Positions 54,905-64,000 of a DNA stretch of 64,000 nt are shown here, in pieces. Under the pieces are notes generated by a model. The model ran no database searches and was not told the DNA's origin. It worked only from the letters and a program-made list of their open reading frames with translations. Where the stretch lies: contig NZ_JABWRD020000002.1 in NCBI RefSeq assembly GCF_014268785.2, positions 660,001 through 724,000 of the forward strand, in the 5' to 3' direction. Numbering within the stretch: the stretch's first letter is position 1; each line of letters starts with the position of its first letter. Source of the stretch: Pseudomonas shirazensis. GTDB lineage: Bacteria; Pseudomonadota; Gammaproteobacteria; Pseudomonadales; Pseudomonadaceae. Position numbers and translations under genes: made by a program.

Positions 54905-56674
54905 ATGCGCCGCCTGTTTTTCCTGCTGTTTCTGCTGCTGGCCAGCCCGGCTTTCGCCGCTGGCCTGCTCGACAACCGCCCCAGTGCCACGCTCGGTGCC
55001 TCTGCCCTGAGTAACAACAGCGACTTCCTGCCGGTGCATGAAGCGTTCAAGTTGAGCCTGGTCAGCAGTGATGCGCAGAACATCACCCTGCGTTTCGTCG
55101 CCAGCGACGGTTACTACCTCTATCGCCACCGCTTCCAGTTCCGCAGCGAGCCTGCCGATGTAGCTCTGGGCACGGCGCAGATTCCGCCCGGCGAGGCCAA
55201 GCACGACGAGTTTTTTGGTGATGTCGAGGTGTATCACGGCGTGCTCGATATCGTCGTGCCGCGACCTGCCGCTGACAGCCGCGGCTTTACCCTGCTGGTG
55301 GGCTACCAGGGCTGTGCCGACAAAGGCCTGTGCTATCCGCCGGAAACCGCAAGGATTGCCATCGATGCGGCTGGTACAGCCAGCTCGCCAAGCAGCGCGC
55401 CCGGCTGGGACTGGCAAGCGTTGCTGCTGTTCTTCCTCGCCGGTGTCGGCCTGACCTTCACCCCCTGCGTACTGCCGATGCTGCCGATCCTGTCGGGTGT
55501 GGTCTTGCGCGGTCAGGTCGGCGGCTGGCGTGGTTTCAGCCTGTCGCTGGCCTATGTGCTGCCGATGGCGGTGTGCTTCGCCACCCTCGGCGCGCTGATG
55601 GGCGTGTTTGGCGCGGGGCTGAACCTGCAGGCGCGGCTGCAATCGGCCTGGGTGCTGGTGCCGTTTGCGCTGTTCTTCGTGCTGTTTGCCCTGGCCATGT
55701 TCGGCCTGTTCGAGCTGAAGCTCCCACAAGCCCTGAGTAATCGCCTGGACCGCGTGGCCAATCGCACCCAGGGCGGCTCGCTGCTCGGTGCCGCGGTGCT
55801 CGGCGTGCTCTCCAGCCTGCTGGTTTCACCCTGTGTGTCGGCGCCGCTGGCCGGCGCCCTGCTGTACATCAGCGCCAGTGGTGACGCTTTGGGCGGCGCG
55901 CTGAAACTGTTCGCACTGGGCCTGGGCATGGGCGCGCCATTGCTGCTGATCGGCACCGGCGGCGCGGCCTGGCTGCCGAAGAGTGGGCCATGGCTGAACA
56001 CCGTCAAGAATGCCATCGGCGTGCTGTTGCTGGGTCTGGCTATCGGCCTGCTCAGCCGTGTTTTGCCCGGGCCGCTGACCTTGCTCTTGATCGGCCTGCT
56101 GGCGGCGGGCGTAGCGCTGTTCCTCGGCGCCCTTGAGCTGGTGGTGAAAACGCCACGCGAGCGCCTCGCGCAATTGGCCGGCCTAGCCTTGCTGGTGTAC
56201 GCCCTGGCGTGCTGGTACGGCGCCCTCAGCGGCCAGGGTGACCCATTGCGGCCACTGCCCAGCGCGGCTCCAGCCGCTGCTGCAGGCGCAGTCAGCGCCG
56301 ACGCCTGGCAGACCATCACCACTCCGGCGGCGCTCGACGCAGCCCTGGCGGCCGCCTCGGCCGCCGGCCAACCGGTGCTGCTCGACTGGTACGCCGACTG
56401 GTGCATCAGCTGCAAGGTGATAGAACATGAGGTGCTCAGCGCACCGCAGGTGCAGGCGCAGTTGGGCGCCTTCAAGCTGCTGCGTTTCGACATCACCGAA
56501 AGCAATGTCGAGCAACGCAGCCTGCTCGACCGCTATCGCTTGTTCGGCCCGCCGGCACTGCTGTTCTTTGCCGCAAACGGCAGCGAAATGAGCAGCGATC
56601 GCGTGGTTGGTGAAATAAACGCCGGCGATTTTGCACAGATCCTCACCCGCGTACGCGGCCAACTCGGGCTATAA
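54905..56674 (+). CDS. dsbD: Thiol:disulfide interchange protein DsbD
   Basis: A 589-residue inner-membrane protein that carries electrons from cytoplasmic thioredoxin to the periplasm. Signal peptide (LFFLLFLLLASPAFAAGLL), N-terminal alpha domain with Cys pair (YQGCADKGLCYPP), eight-helix membrane domain with Cys in FTPCVLPMLPIL and SPCVSAPLAGAL, and C-terminal thioredoxin-like domain with WCISCK. All three Cys pairs are intact. It keeps DsbC and DsbG reduced and supports cytochrome c maturation. Usual length. Weak ribosome site before the ATG. Confidence 0.94.
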   Translation: MRRLFFLLFLLLASPAFAAGLLDNRPSATLGASALSNNSDFLPVHEAFKLSLVSSDAQNITLRFVASDGYYLYRHRFQFRSEPADVALGTAQIPPGEAKHDEFFGDVEVYHGVLDIVVPRPAADSRGFTLLVGYQGCADKGLCYPPETARIAIDAAGTASSPSSAPGWDWQALLLFFLAGVGLTFTPCVLPMLPILSGVVLRGQVGGWRGFSLSLAYVLPMAVCFATLGALMGVFGAGLNLQARLQSAWVLVPFALFFVLFALAMFGLFELKLPQALSNRLDRVANRTQGGSLLGAAVLGVLSSLLVSPCVSAPLAGALLYISASGDALGGALKLFALGLGMGAPLLLIGTGGAAWLPKSGPWLNTVKNAIGVLLLGLAIGLLSRVLPGPLTLLLIGLLAAGVALFLGALELVVKTPRERLAQLAGLALLVYALACWYGALSGQGDPLRPLPSAAPAAAAGAVSADAWQTITTPAALDAALAAASAAGQPVLLDWYADWCISCKVIEHEVLSAPQVQAQLGAFKLLRFDITESNVEQRSLLDRYRLFGPPALLFFAANGSEMSSDRVVGEINAGDFAQILTRVRGQLGL

Positions 56675-56685
56675 CTTCCTGCTGA

Positions 56686-56700
56686 CTGCGCTGTGCGCAG
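56686..56700 (+). terminator. Small hairpin after dsbD
   Basis: CTGCGC-TGT-GCGCAG, 12 bases past the dsbD stop. There is no T run, so its role as a terminator is weak. Confidence 0.3.
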
Positions 56701-56852
56701 CCTGCGGTGACCAAATTTAAACATCTGGTCACATACTTTGCGCGAATCTCGGGCAACGTGCTGGCTATTGCCGGGAACTGGACACACCTACTCGCTTTGC
56801 GGCATAGTCGCCGCGCATGTCGTATTGCCCTACAAGACCAAGGAACCCGCAG

Positions 56853-57305
56853 ATGGCTACCCTACTGGTGCTGCACGGCCCCAACCTCAACCTGCTCGGT
56901 ACCCGCGAGCCGGGTCATTACGGTGCCGCCACCCTCGCCCAGATCAACCAGGATCTGGAGCAGCGTGCCCGTGCCGCAGGCCACCATCTGCAGTACCTGC
57001 AGAGCAATGCCGAGTATGAGCTGATCGATCGGATTCACGCCGCGCGCAACGAGGGCGTCGATTTCATCCTGATCAATCCGGCTGCTTTCACCCACACCAG
57101 CGTCGCATTACGTGACGCATTGCTGGCGGTGAGCATCCCATTCATCGAAGTGCACCTGTCCAACGTGCACAAGCGTGAACCGTTCCGGCATCACTCCTAC
57201 TTCTCCGACGTTGCGGTAGGGGTGATCTGCGGTCTCGGCGCCAGCGGTTATCGACTGGCCCTGGAAGCTGCTCTGGAACAGCTGGCTGCAAGCGCACAGC
57301 CCTGA
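56853..57305 (+). CDS. aroQ: Type II 3-dehydroquinate dehydratase
   Basis: A 150-residue enzyme of the shikimate pathway. [20 protein letters not shown] holds the flexible lid and the catalytic Tyr; the substrate-site Asn and His are in [17 protein letters not shown] and [33 protein letters not shown] is typical. Normally a dodecamer. AAGGAAC lies before the ATG at 56853; a longer reading frame upstream has no support. Same order aroQ-accB-accC as in other Pseudomonas. Confidence 0.96.
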   Translation: MATLLVLHGPNLNLLGTREPGHYGAATLAQINQDLEQRARAAGHHLQYLQSNAEYELIDRIHAARNEGVDFILINPAAFTHTSVALRDALLAVSIPFIEVHLSNVHKREPFRHHSYFSDVAVGVICGLGASGYRLALEAALEQLAASAQP

Positions 57306-57315
57306 TGAAACAAGG

Positions 57316-57366
57316 CCTTGGCCCCTCCGGGCCGAGGTCATAGAGAAACGTTTTCGACACGTTTTC
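57316..57366 (+). promoter_or_regulatory. Leader hairpin and direct repeats before accB
   Basis: CCTTGGCCC (57316-57324) pairs with GGGCCGAGG (57329-57337), including one G-U pair, around CTCC. It may end aroQ transcription. Next to it ACGTTTTC occurs twice (57348-57355 and 57359-57366), 11 bases apart, before accB. These may be an operator or an mRNA element controlling acetyl-CoA carboxylase genes. Confidence 0.4.
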
Positions 57367-57405
57367 AATTTACGTCCCCGACCGAACCTTGGGAGTTGCT
57401 GATTA

Positions 57406-57864
57406 ATGGATATCCGTAAAGTCAAAAAGCTGATCGAACTGCTGGAAGAGTCCGGCATCGACGAACTGGAGATCAAGGAAGGCGAAGAGTCCGTTCGCAT
57501 CAGCCGTCACAGCAAGACCCCAGCTGCTCAGCAGTACTTCGCGCCACAACCGATGGCCGCCGCTCCAGTAGCTGCGCCTGCTCCGGTTGCCGCTGCCGCC
57601 CCTGCTGCCGACGCCGCGCCAGTGCTCAAAGGCACCGTGGTCCGTTCGCCAATGGTCGGTACCTTCTACCGCAAGCCATCGCCGACCTCGCCGAACTTCG
57701 CTGAAGTCGGGCAGAGCATCAAGAAAGGCGACACCCTGTGCATCGTCGAAGCGATGAAGATGATGAACCACATCGAAGCCGAAATCGGCGGTGTAATCGA
57801 CGCCATCCTGGTGGAAGACGGTCAGCCGGTTGAATTCGACCAGCCGCTGTTCACCGTCGTTTGA
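57406..57864 (+). CDS. accB: Biotin carboxyl carrier protein of acetyl-CoA carboxylase
   Basis: A 152-residue protein. The N-terminal region ([20 protein letters not shown]) is followed by an Ala/Pro linker ([20 protein letters not shown]) and the biotinyl domain with the [12 protein letters not shown] site, whose Lys in AMKM is biotinylated by BirA. It carries carboxylate between AccC and AccAD for malonyl-CoA synthesis. GGGAG lies 11 bases before the ATG. accC follows 17 bases later. Confidence 0.97.
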   Translation: MDIRKVKKLIELLEESGIDELEIKEGEESVRISRHSKTPAAQQYFAPQPMAAAPVAAPAPVAAAAPAADAAPVLKGTVVRSPMVGTFYRKPSPTSPNFAEVGQSIKKGDTLCIVEAMKMMNHIEAEIGGVIDAILVEDGQPVEFDQPLFTVV

Positions 57865-57881
57865 TCCTCGGAGAGCCAACG

Positions 57882-59237
57882 ATGTCTGCGAAGCTGGAAA
57901 AAGTCCTGATCGCCAACCGTGGCGAAATCGCCCTGCGTATCCTGCGGGCCTGCAAAGAGCTCGGCATCAAGACCGTCGCTGTGCACTCCACGGCTGACCG
58001 TGAGCTGATGCACCTGGGTCTGGCGGACGAATCGGTCTGCATCGGCCCTGCGTCGTCCAAGGATTCCTACCTGCACATCCCGGCGATCATCGCTGCCGCC
58101 GAAGTGACTGGCGCTACCGCCATCCACCCAGGCTACGGCTTCCTCGCCGAGAACGCTGACTTCGCCGAGCAGGTCGAGAAGTCCGGCTTTGCCTTCATCG
58201 GCCCGAAAGCCGACACCATTCGCCTGATGGGCGACAAGGTTTCGGCCAAGGCAGCCATGATCGAAGCTGGCGTACCGACCGTACCAGGCTCCGACGGCCC
58301 ACTGCCGGAAGACGAAGAAGAAGCCCTGCGCATCGGCCGTGAAGTCGGCTACCCGGTGATCATCAAAGCCGCTGGCGGCGGCGGTGGTCGCGGCATGCGC
58401 GTGGTGCACAAGGAAGAAGACCTGATCGCTTCGGCCAAGCTGACCCGTACCGAAGCCGGTGCTGCGTTCGGCAATCCGATGGTCTACCTCGAGAAGTTCC
58501 TGACCAACCCACGTCACGTGGAAGTCCAGGTGCTGTCCGACGGCCAGGGCCAGGCAATCCATCTCGGCGACCGTGACTGCTCGCTGCAGCGCCGTCACCA
58601 GAAGGTTCTCGAAGAAGCACCGGCTCCGGGCATCGACGAGCAAGCGCGTCAGGAAGTCTTCGCCCGCTGTGTCAAGGCGTGCATCGACATCGGTTACCGT
58701 GGTGCCGGGACGTTCGAGTTCCTCTACGAGAACGGCCGCTTCTACTTCATCGAAATGAACACCCGTGTTCAGGTCGAGCACCCGGTTTCGGAAATGGTCA
58801 CTGGTATCGACATCGTCAAGGAGATGCTCAGCATCGCCGCTGGCAACAAGCTGTCGTTCACTCAGGATGACGTGGTGATCCGCGGCCACTCGCTGGAATG
58901 CCGGATCAACGCTGAAGACCCGCGCAAGTTCATCCCGAGCCCAGGCACCGTCAAGCACTTCCATGCCCCAGGCGGCAATGGCGTGCGGGTCGATTCGCAC
59001 CTGTACAGCGGCTATTCGGTTCCGCCGAACTATGACTCGCTGATCGGCAAGCTGATCACCTACGGCAAGGATCGCGACGAAGCCATGGCGCGCATGCGCA
59101 ATGCCCTCGACGAAATCGTGGTCGACGGTATCAAGACCAACATCCCGCTGCACCGCGACCTGGTGCGTGATGAAGGTTTCTGCAAAGGTGGCGTCAACAT
59201 CCATTACCTCGAGCACAAACTGGCCAACCAGGATTGA
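57882..59237 (+). CDS. accC: Biotin carboxylase of acetyl-CoA carboxylase
   Basis: A 451-residue ATP-grasp enzyme, normal size. It starts [23 protein letters not shown]-binding motifs are [14 protein letters not shown] and [20 protein letters not shown]; the active-site stretch is [18 protein letters not shown]. It carboxylates the biotin of AccB using bicarbonate and ATP. GGAGAG precedes the ATG. Transcription probably ends at the hairpin at 59262. Confidence 0.97.
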   Translation: MSAKLEKVLIANRGEIALRILRACKELGIKTVAVHSTADRELMHLGLADESVCIGPASSKDSYLHIPAIIAAAEVTGATAIHPGYGFLAENADFAEQVEKSGFAFIGPKADTIRLMGDKVSAKAAMIEAGVPTVPGSDGPLPEDEEEALRIGREVGYPVIIKAAGGGGGRGMRVVHKEEDLIASAKLTRTEAGAAFGNPMVYLEKFLTNPRHVEVQVLSDGQGQAIHLGDRDCSLQRRHQKVLEEAPAPGIDEQARQEVFARCVKACIDIGYRGAGTFEFLYENGRFYFIEMNTRVQVEHPVSEMVTGIDIVKEMLSIAAGNKLSFTQDDVVIRGHSLECRINAEDPRKFIPSPGTVKHFHAPGGNGVRVDSHLYSGYSVPPNYDSLIGKLITYGKDRDEAMARMRNALDEIVVDGIKTNIPLHRDLVRDEGFCKGGVNIHYLEHKLANQD

Positions 59238-59261
59238 TCTTGAAGTGATGCGCTGAACAAA

Positions 59262-59286
59262 CCCCGGCCCTGTGCCGGGGTTTTTT
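59262..59286 (+). terminator. Intrinsic terminator after accBC
   Basis: CCCCGGC-CCTGT-GCCGGGG followed by six T residues. Seven-pair G+C stem and U tract: a textbook Rho-independent terminator 24 bases after the accC stop. Confidence 0.9.
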
Positions 59287-59402
59287 ATTGCCGCTCGTAC
59301 CTCGCTTGCCTCGCCACGCGCACAAACCGCACACACTGAAGTAAACTGCCCTACTTTGCGCAGCCCAATCGCTGCCCCCACAGATTTTTTAAGGTACCCG
59401 CC

Positions 59403-60296
59403 ATGCCCTGGCTGCAAGTACGTCTGGCCATCAGCCCGGAACAAGCCGAAACCTACGAAGATGCCCTGCTCGAAGTAGGCGCTGTCTCGGTAACCTTCAT
59501 GGACGCCGAAGACCAGCCGATCTTCGAGCCGGACCTCAACACCACGCCGCTGTGGTCGCACACCCACCTGCTGGCCCTGTTCGAAGCCGACGCCGAGCCT
59601 GAGCAGGTATTCGCTCACCTGCGCCTGCTGACCAACGCCGAGCTGCCCGAGCATCAGGCTGAAGTCATCGAAGACCAGGACTGGGAACGCAGCTGGATGG
59701 ACAACTTCCAGCCCATGCGTTTTGGCCAGCGTCTGTGGATCGTGCCAAGCTGGCACGCAGCCCCTGAGCCGGAAGCAGTCAACCTGCTGCTCGACCCGGG
59801 CCTGGCGTTCGGCACCGGCACCCACCCGACTACCGCGCTGTGCCTGGAGTGGCTCGACGGCCAGCAACTGGCTGACGTGCAGGTACTGGACTTCGGCTGT
59901 GGCTCGGGCATTCTGGCCATCGCTGCGCTGCTGCTGGGCGCGCGCGAAGCGGTCGGTACCGATATCGATGTGCAGGCGCTTGAAGCTTCGCGCGACAACG
60001 CCGGACGCAACGGTATCGAAGCCGAGCGCTTTCCGCTGTACCTGCCTGAAGACATGCCGGCGATGCAGGCCGACGTGCTGGTGGCCAACATTCTGGCTGG
60101 GCCACTGGTCTCGCTGGCGCCGCAGTTGTCGGGTCTGGTACGACCGGGCGGCCTGCTGGCGTTGTCGGGAATCCTCGCCGAACAGGGTGAAGAAGTCGCC
60201 GCCGCGTATGCTGCAGACTTTGACCTGGACCCGATCGTCGTCCGCGACGGCTGGGTTCGCATCAGTGGCCGCCGTCGCTCGGCAGGCCTGAAATAA
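59403..60296 (+). CDS. prmA: Ribosomal protein L11 methyltransferase
   Basis: A 297-residue SAM methyltransferase with N-terminal L11-binding domain ([20 protein letters not shown]) and C-terminal catalytic domain. The PrmA hallmark [16 protein letters not shown], motif I ([20 protein letters not shown]), and NPP-like motif [14 protein letters not shown] are all present. It trimethylates L11 residues. Start at 59403, before MPWLQV, has AAGG well placed. It is followed by a DUF3426 gene 28 bases later. Confidence 0.96.
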   Translation: MPWLQVRLAISPEQAETYEDALLEVGAVSVTFMDAEDQPIFEPDLNTTPLWSHTHLLALFEADAEPEQVFAHLRLLTNAELPEHQAEVIEDQDWERSWMDNFQPMRFGQRLWIVPSWHAAPEPEAVNLLLDPGLAFGTGTHPTTALCLEWLDGQQLADVQVLDFGCGSGILAIAALLLGAREAVGTDIDVQALEASRDNAGRNGIEAERFPLYLPEDMPAMQADVLVANILAGPLVSLAPQLSGLVRPGGLLALSGILAEQGEEVAAAYAADFDLDPIVVRDGWVRISGRRRSAGLK

Positions 60297-60324
60297 TCAC
60301 CTGCACAGCCCCCCGGATCGCCGC

Positions 60325-61686
60325 ATGACCGACAGTTTCGTCACCCAGTGCCCGCATTGCCAGACCAGCTTTCGCGTCACGCATCATCAATTGAGCGTGG
60401 CCCGCGGGGTGGTTCGCTGCGGCCAGTGTCTGCAAGTGTTCAACGCCGCCAAGCAACTGCTCGAGCAAAACCGCGTAGCCACTGCCGAGACGGCGCCTGC
60501 GCAGCCGGAGCTGGCTACCCCGGTCGAAGCACCAGCGCCTGCTGGGCCGGCGCCGAGCCAGGACGACTGGCAGGCCAGCGCTCAGGCCTTTGACGAAATC
60601 GACCTGGACCAGGCATTAGCCAATCTGGAGCGTCGCGATCGGGCCAGCGAAGGCCACAGCGAGGCGCGCAGCGATGCCCTGCAGGCAGTGCGCGAGGTGC
60701 ACGACCCGGACGAAGACGTCGGCCGCCCGTTCGGTAACGCCACCGATGAGCCTCTGAGCGAGCCTTCACCGCTGGTCCTCGAGCCGCCGCTGATCGAGCC
60801 CGAAGCGCTTGAGCAAGAGCTGTTTGAGCAGGAAGCCTTTGAGCACGAGCCATCGCCCCGCGAGCGCACCGAGCCAAGCATTGGCCTGGTGCTTGACCCG
60901 GACGATCAACCCAGCCGCCAGCAGCCCACGCTGGGCGCGCCGTTGACCGCAGCCGAAGCGCTGAGCCGCGAGTCTCTGGCCGCCGACGACGGCCATGACA
61001 CTGTTGTAAGCGGCCTGTCGGCGCTCGATGATGGCCGCCGCAAGGAAAACCTGTCAGCGCTGGACGCCCACGACGATGAACGTGAGCAGCCGCTCGATGA
61101 GCGTATCGAACCGGGCCTGAACAGCCGCGCCAACCGGCGCAAGGAGCCGCTGATCGATGTGGTCGACGACCCGCTCCAGCTGGACTGGCAAAAACCCCAG
61201 GTCAACTGGGGCAAGCGCTTGCTGTGGGGCACGCTGACCCTGCTTGCCGCCGGCTTGCTGGCCTTTCAGTACGTGTGGTTCCACTTCGACGAAATGGCCC
61301 GCCAGGACCAGTACCGGCCGTGGTTCCAGCAACTGTGCCCGACGCTGGGCTGCAAGGTGCCGACCCGGGTCGACATTGCCCGGATCAAGAGCAGCAACCT
61401 GGTGGTGCGCAGCCATCCGGACTTCAAGGGCGCCCTGATCGTCGACGCGATCATCTACAACCGCGCGCCGTTTGCCCAACCGTTCCCATTGCTGGAACTG
61501 CGCTTTGCCGACCTCAACGGCCAGTCGATTGCCAGTCGTCGTTTCAAACCCAGCGAGTACCTCTCCGGTGAATTGGCCGGGCGCGGCGAAATGCCCAGCC
61601 AGACGCCTATCCATATCGCCCTGGATATCCTCGACCCGGGCCCCAAGGCCGTCAACTACAGCCTGAGCTTCCGCTCGCCGGAGTGA
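60325..61686 (+). CDS. DUF3426 zinc-ribbon membrane protein
   Basis: A 453-residue protein. The N-terminus is an MJ0042-type zinc ribbon (TQCPHCQTSFRVTH and VVRCGQCLQVFNA, two CxxC pairs). Then comes a long acidic linker (Glu/Asp/Pro/Ser-rich, about residues 50-280) without structure, one membrane helix (LLWGTLTLLAAGLLAFQYVW, about 297-316) and a beta-rich periplasmic DUF3426 domain with two Cys (QQLCPTLGCKV). It lies in the prmA-dusB-fis locus in all Pseudomonas I know. Function unknown. Confidence 0.88.
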   Translation: MTDSFVTQCPHCQTSFRVTHHQLSVARGVVRCGQCLQVFNAAKQLLEQNRVATAETAPAQPELATPVEAPAPAGPAPSQDDWQASAQAFDEIDLDQALANLERRDRASEGHSEARSDALQAVREVHDPDEDVGRPFGNATDEPLSEPSPLVLEPPLIEPEALEQELFEQEAFEHEPSPRERTEPSIGLVLDPDDQPSRQQPTLGAPLTAAEALSRESLAADDGHDTVVSGLSALDDGRRKENLSALDAHDDEREQPLDERIEPGLNSRANRRKEPLIDVVDDPLQLDWQKPQVNWGKRLLWGTLTLLAAGLLAFQYVWFHFDEMARQDQYRPWFQQLCPTLGCKVPTRVDIARIKSSNLVVRSHPDFKGALIVDAIIYNRAPFAQPFPLLELRFADLNGQSIASRRFKPSEYLSGELAGRGEMPSQTPIHIALDILDPGPKAVNYSLSFRSPE

Positions 61687-61693
61687 CAATTGC

Positions 61694-61723
61694 CTGCAGA
61701 CGCCGGTTTACCGGCGCCTGCAG
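61694..61723 (+). terminator. Hairpin after the DUF3426 gene
   Basis: CTGCAG-A-CGCCGG, loop TTTA, CCGGCG-C-CTGCAG: two six-pair blocks separated by one A/C mismatch. It starts eight bases after the stop. A short CTTGTCC tail follows, so termination may be partial. Confidence 0.6.
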
Positions 61724-61859
61724 CTTGTCCAGAACTGCTAGGCATAAGGCCGCAGCTGTTCAGATTTTATCCAAATTGACCTTTATCCAGTCATCCAGAG
61801 CGGGTATTATGCCCACCCTTTTTGACCTCAATGATTCGGCCCCACAACAGGGAACACCT

Positions 61860-62873
61860 ATGTCGGCGGTACGCATCGGCCCATATACGCTTCGCAACAA
61901 CCTGATCCTTGCGCCTATGGCCGGGGTTACGGACCAGCCTTTCCGCACGCTTTGCCAGCGCTTGGGCGCAGGCATGGTGGTGTCGGAGATGGTCAGTAGC
62001 GACATGAGCCTGTGGGACAGCCGCAAGTCACGTTTGCGTCGCATCCATGAAGGTGATCCCGAGCCGCGCTCGGTACAGATCGCCGGGGGTGACGCACAGA
62101 TGATGGCGGCGGCGGCCCGGGCCAATGTCGAGGCCGGCGCGCAGATCATCGACATCAACATGGGTTGCCCGGCAAAAAAAGTCTGCAACAAAGCTGCAGG
62201 CTCTGCTTTATTGAGAGATGAAGTGCTGGTCAGCGAGATCCTCGATGCCGTCATTGGTGCAGTGGATGTCCCGGTGACCCTGAAGATTCGTACCGGCTGG
62301 GACCGTTCGAGCAAGAACGGCCTGAACGTGGCAAAAATTGCCGAACAGGCCGGCATCCAGGCGCTTGCGGTGCATGGCCGCACACGCGCCGACCTGTACA
62401 CCGGTGAAGCCGAGTACGACACCATTGCTGCGATCAAGCAGGCAGTGTCGATCCCGGTCTTTGCCAATGGCGATATCACCTCGCCAGAAAAAGCCCGGGC
62501 GGTGCTGCATGCCACCGGTGCCGACGGCCTGCTGATTGGCCGTGCGGCCCAAGGCCGGCCGTGGATCTTCCGCGAGATCGAGCATTACCTGCAGACCGGT
62601 GAATACTTGCCGGCGCCAGGGCTGGACGAAGTTGAACGCATTTTGCTGGAGCACCTGGCCGCGCTGCATGCCTTCTACGGCGATGTAATGGGCGTACGTA
62701 TCGCCCGAAAGCACGTTGGCTGGTATCTGGCAACCCGACCCGGCGGCAAGGAGTTCCGCTCCCGGTTCAACGCTTTGGATGAGACACACGCGCAATGCGC
62801 CAACGTTCGCGAGTTTTTCTCCGAATGCCGACAGAGCCTTGAAACAAAGGACGAACAAGGGGTGGCCGCATGA
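61860..62873 (+). CDS. dusB: tRNA-dihydrouridine synthase B
   Basis: A 337-residue FMN enzyme. [17 protein letters not shown] and VSEMVSSDM at the start; the catalytic Cys in [20 protein letters not shown]; substrate/FMN motifs [45 protein letters not shown] and [18 protein letters not shown]. It reduces uridine in the tRNA D-loop. I start at [14 protein letters not shown], with AGGGAA seven bases upstream; an upstream ATG (61809) would add 17 residues. Translation runs directly into fis (4-base overlap). Confidence 0.95.
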   Translation: MSAVRIGPYTLRNNLILAPMAGVTDQPFRTLCQRLGAGMVVSEMVSSDMSLWDSRKSRLRRIHEGDPEPRSVQIAGGDAQMMAAAARANVEAGAQIIDINMGCPAKKVCNKAAGSALLRDEVLVSEILDAVIGAVDVPVTLKIRTGWDRSSKNGLNVAKIAEQAGIQALAVHGRTRADLYTGEAEYDTIAAIKQAVSIPVFANGDITSPEKARAVLHATGADGLLIGRAAQGRPWIFREIEHYLQTGEYLPAPGLDEVERILLEHLAALHAFYGDVMGVRIARKHVGWYLATRPGGKEFRSRFNALDETHAQCANVREFFSECRQSLETKDEQGVAA

Positions 62874-63190
62874 CGATGATGACCGAGACTTTAGTGAGTG
62901 GAACAACGCCCGTGAGCGACAACGCCAACCTCAAGCAGCACCTGAATACGCCGAGCGAGGAGGGCCAGACCCTGCGCGACAGCGTCGAGAAGGCGCTGCA
63001 CAACTACTTCGCCCACCTCGAAGGCGCCTCCGTCACGGACGTGTACAACCTGGTGCTCTCGGAGGTCGAGGCGCCGTTGCTCGAAAGTGTGATGAATTAC
63101 GTCAAGGGCAACCAGACCAAAGCCAGCGAGATGCTCGGACTCAACCGTGGCACCCTGCGCAAGAAGCTCAAGCAGTACGATTTGCTCTAA
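62870..63190 (+). CDS. fis: DNA-binding protein Fis
   Basis: A 106-residue nucleoid protein. The C-terminal helix-turn-helix is [20 protein letters not shown] followed by [13 protein letters not shown], which matches E. coli Fis; the N-terminal region is longer than in E. coli. ATG overlaps the dusB stop (TGA within ATGA), the dusB-fis coupling typical of gamma-proteobacteria. A start at the second or third Met is possible. Fis bends DNA and acts on rRNA promoters and recombination. Ends at the terminator at 63211. Confidence 0.95.
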   Translation: MTMMTETLVSGTTPVSDNANLKQHLNTPSEEGQTLRDSVEKALHNYFAHLEGASVTDVYNLVLSEVEAPLLESVMNYVKGNQTKASEMLGLNRGTLRKKLKQYDLL

Positions 63191-63210
63191 GGCCAGAATC
63201 CCAATCAGAA

Positions 63211-63240
63211 AAGGCGGCTCCCGCAGGAGGCGCCTTTTTT
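63211..63240 (+). terminator. Intrinsic terminator after fis
   Basis: AAGGCG-GCTCC-CGCA-GGAG-GCGCC followed by six T residues. Stem pairs AGGCG-CTCC with GGAG-CGCCT, interrupted by one or two bases; U tract is clear. Lies 20 bases after the fis stop. Confidence 0.85.
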
Positions 63241-63269
63241 GCTGACTCCACCGCGTTATGGAATCCGAA

Positions 63270-64000
63270 ATGACCGACCAGACTACCCGCCTGCCGATCC
63301 GCCGCGCCCTGATCAGCGTCTCCGACAAGACCGGGATCCTCGAATTCGCTCGCGAGCTGCAACAGCTCGGCGTCGAGATCCTGTCCACCGGTGGCACCTA
63401 CAAGCTGCTCAAGGACAATGGCGTCGACGCGGTGGAAGTGGCCGACTACACCGGCTTCGCTGAAATGATGGACGGCCGGGTGAAGACCCTGCATCCAAAA
63501 ATCCACGGTGGCATCCTCGGTCGGCGTGGCACCGACGACGCGATCATGAACGAGCACGGCATCAAGCCAATCGACCTGGTGGCAGTCAACCTGTACCCGT
63601 TCGAAGCCACCATCGCCAAGCCTGGCTGCGACCTGCCGACCGCAATCGAGAACATCGATATCGGCGGCCCGACCATGGTTCGCTCGGCAGCCAAGAACCA
63701 CAAGGACGTGGCCATCGTGGTCAACGCCGGTGACTACGGCCAGGTCCTCGAAAGCCTCAAGGCCGGTGGCCTGACCTACGCTCAGCGCTTCGACCTGATG
63801 CTCAAGGCGTTCGAGCACACCGCCGCCTACGACGGTATGATCGCCAACTACATGGGCACCGTGAACCAGGCTGCCGAGACCCTGTCGACTTCCGACCGCA
63901 GCCTGTTCCCGCGCACCTTCAACAGCCAGTTCGTCAAAACCCAGGAAATGCGCTACGGCGAGAACCCGCACCAGAACGCGGCGTTCTACGTTGAAGCGAA
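63270..64000 (+). CDS. purH: AICAR transformylase/IMP cyclohydrolase PurH, N-terminal part
   Basis: The first 243 codons; the gene continues past the right edge. [20 protein letters not shown] starts the IMP cyclohydrolase (MGS-like) domain, with [30 protein letters not shown] and [20 protein letters not shown]; the transformylase domain starts near [17 protein letters not shown]. It carries out the last two steps of IMP synthesis. An in-frame ATG four codons upstream (63258) is an alternative; neither has a good ribosome site. Follows the fis terminator by 30 bases. Confidence 0.95.
   Translation, partial: MTDQTTRLPIRRALISVSDKTGILEFARELQQLGVEILSTGGTYKLLKDNGVDAVEVADYTGFAEMMDGRVKTLHPKIHGGILGRRGTDDAIMNEHGIKPIDLVAVNLYPFEATIAKPGCDLPTAIENIDIGGPTMVRSAAKNHKDVAIVVNAGDYGQVLESLKAGGLTYAQRFDLMLKAFEHTAAYDGMIANYMGTVNQAAETLSTSDRSLFPRTFNSQFVKTQEMRYGENPHQNAAFYVEA

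Noticed and set aside
57822..59867. 681-codon open frame on the minus strand
   Set aside because: Antisense to accC and prmA, both fully recognised.

Overview
The window is a high-GC, densely coded chromosome segment of a fluorescent Pseudomonas, most likely of the P. putida group. Evidence is the near-identity of the beta-alanine transaminase to the P. putida enzyme as I remember it, the gene order (copZ/copA/cueR, chemoreceptor, AraC, thiolase/FabG/MaoC), the Pseudomonas-typical block speA-yciH-nudix-DUF2333-gcbA-ctpL-dsbD-aroQ-accBC-prmA-dusB-fis-purH, and REP-like palindromes. No tRNA, rRNA, transposase, phage gene or CRISPR array is visible.

Layout. 1-2.5 kb: beta-alanine catabolism (bauC start, bauA, divergent bauR). 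2.6-7.4 kb: a RutR-like TetR regulator, a YigZ/IMPACT protein, a short-chain dehydrogenase and two purine deaminases (8-oxoguanine and adenine). Between yigZ and the dehydrogenase lies a 410-base non-coding stretch with DnaA-box-like sites in an imperfect direct repeat with a 200-base period. 7.4-13.6 kb: an ArsR regulator, a small conserved-looking ORF, a Bcr/CflA drug exporter, then a copper module (copZ, a small secreted protein, copA, cueR) with two MerR-type promoters that have 19-base spacers. 13.7-20.2 kb: a dCache chemoreceptor behind a FliA-type promoter, an AraC regulator and a thiolase/FabG/MaoC fatty-acyl module. 20.2-22.5 kb: a MazG-like pyrophosphohydrolase, cmoM and two DUF4136 lipoproteins.

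22.6-37.4 kb: a full Flp/Tad pilus island. It contains tadG, the sensor kinase pprA, a TadE-like pseudopilin, the prepilin peptidase fppA, the response regulator pprB, a DUF3613 protein, the tightly overlapped run rcpC-rcpA-tadZ-tadA-tadB-tadC-tadD on the minus strand, the pilin flp in the divergent direction and a stand-alone receiver protein. The tadG position, the extra receiver and two sets of short direct repeats at the control regions are the most unusual points.

37.4-48.8 kb: penicillin-binding protein 1C with a bacterial alpha-2-macroglobulin (a periplasmic repair/defence pair), a small membrane protein, REP-like palindromes, a MATE exporter and arginine decarboxylase. 48.9-64 kb: housekeeping genes for translation, c-di-GMP signalling, chemotaxis, disulfide reduction, shikimate and fatty-acid synthesis, ribosomal protein methylation, tRNA dihydrouridylation, Fis and the start of purH.

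Most of the window is conventional core genome. The candidates for something new are the duplicated DnaA-box element, the altered Flp/Tad regulatory circuit and a few uncharacterised small proteins.
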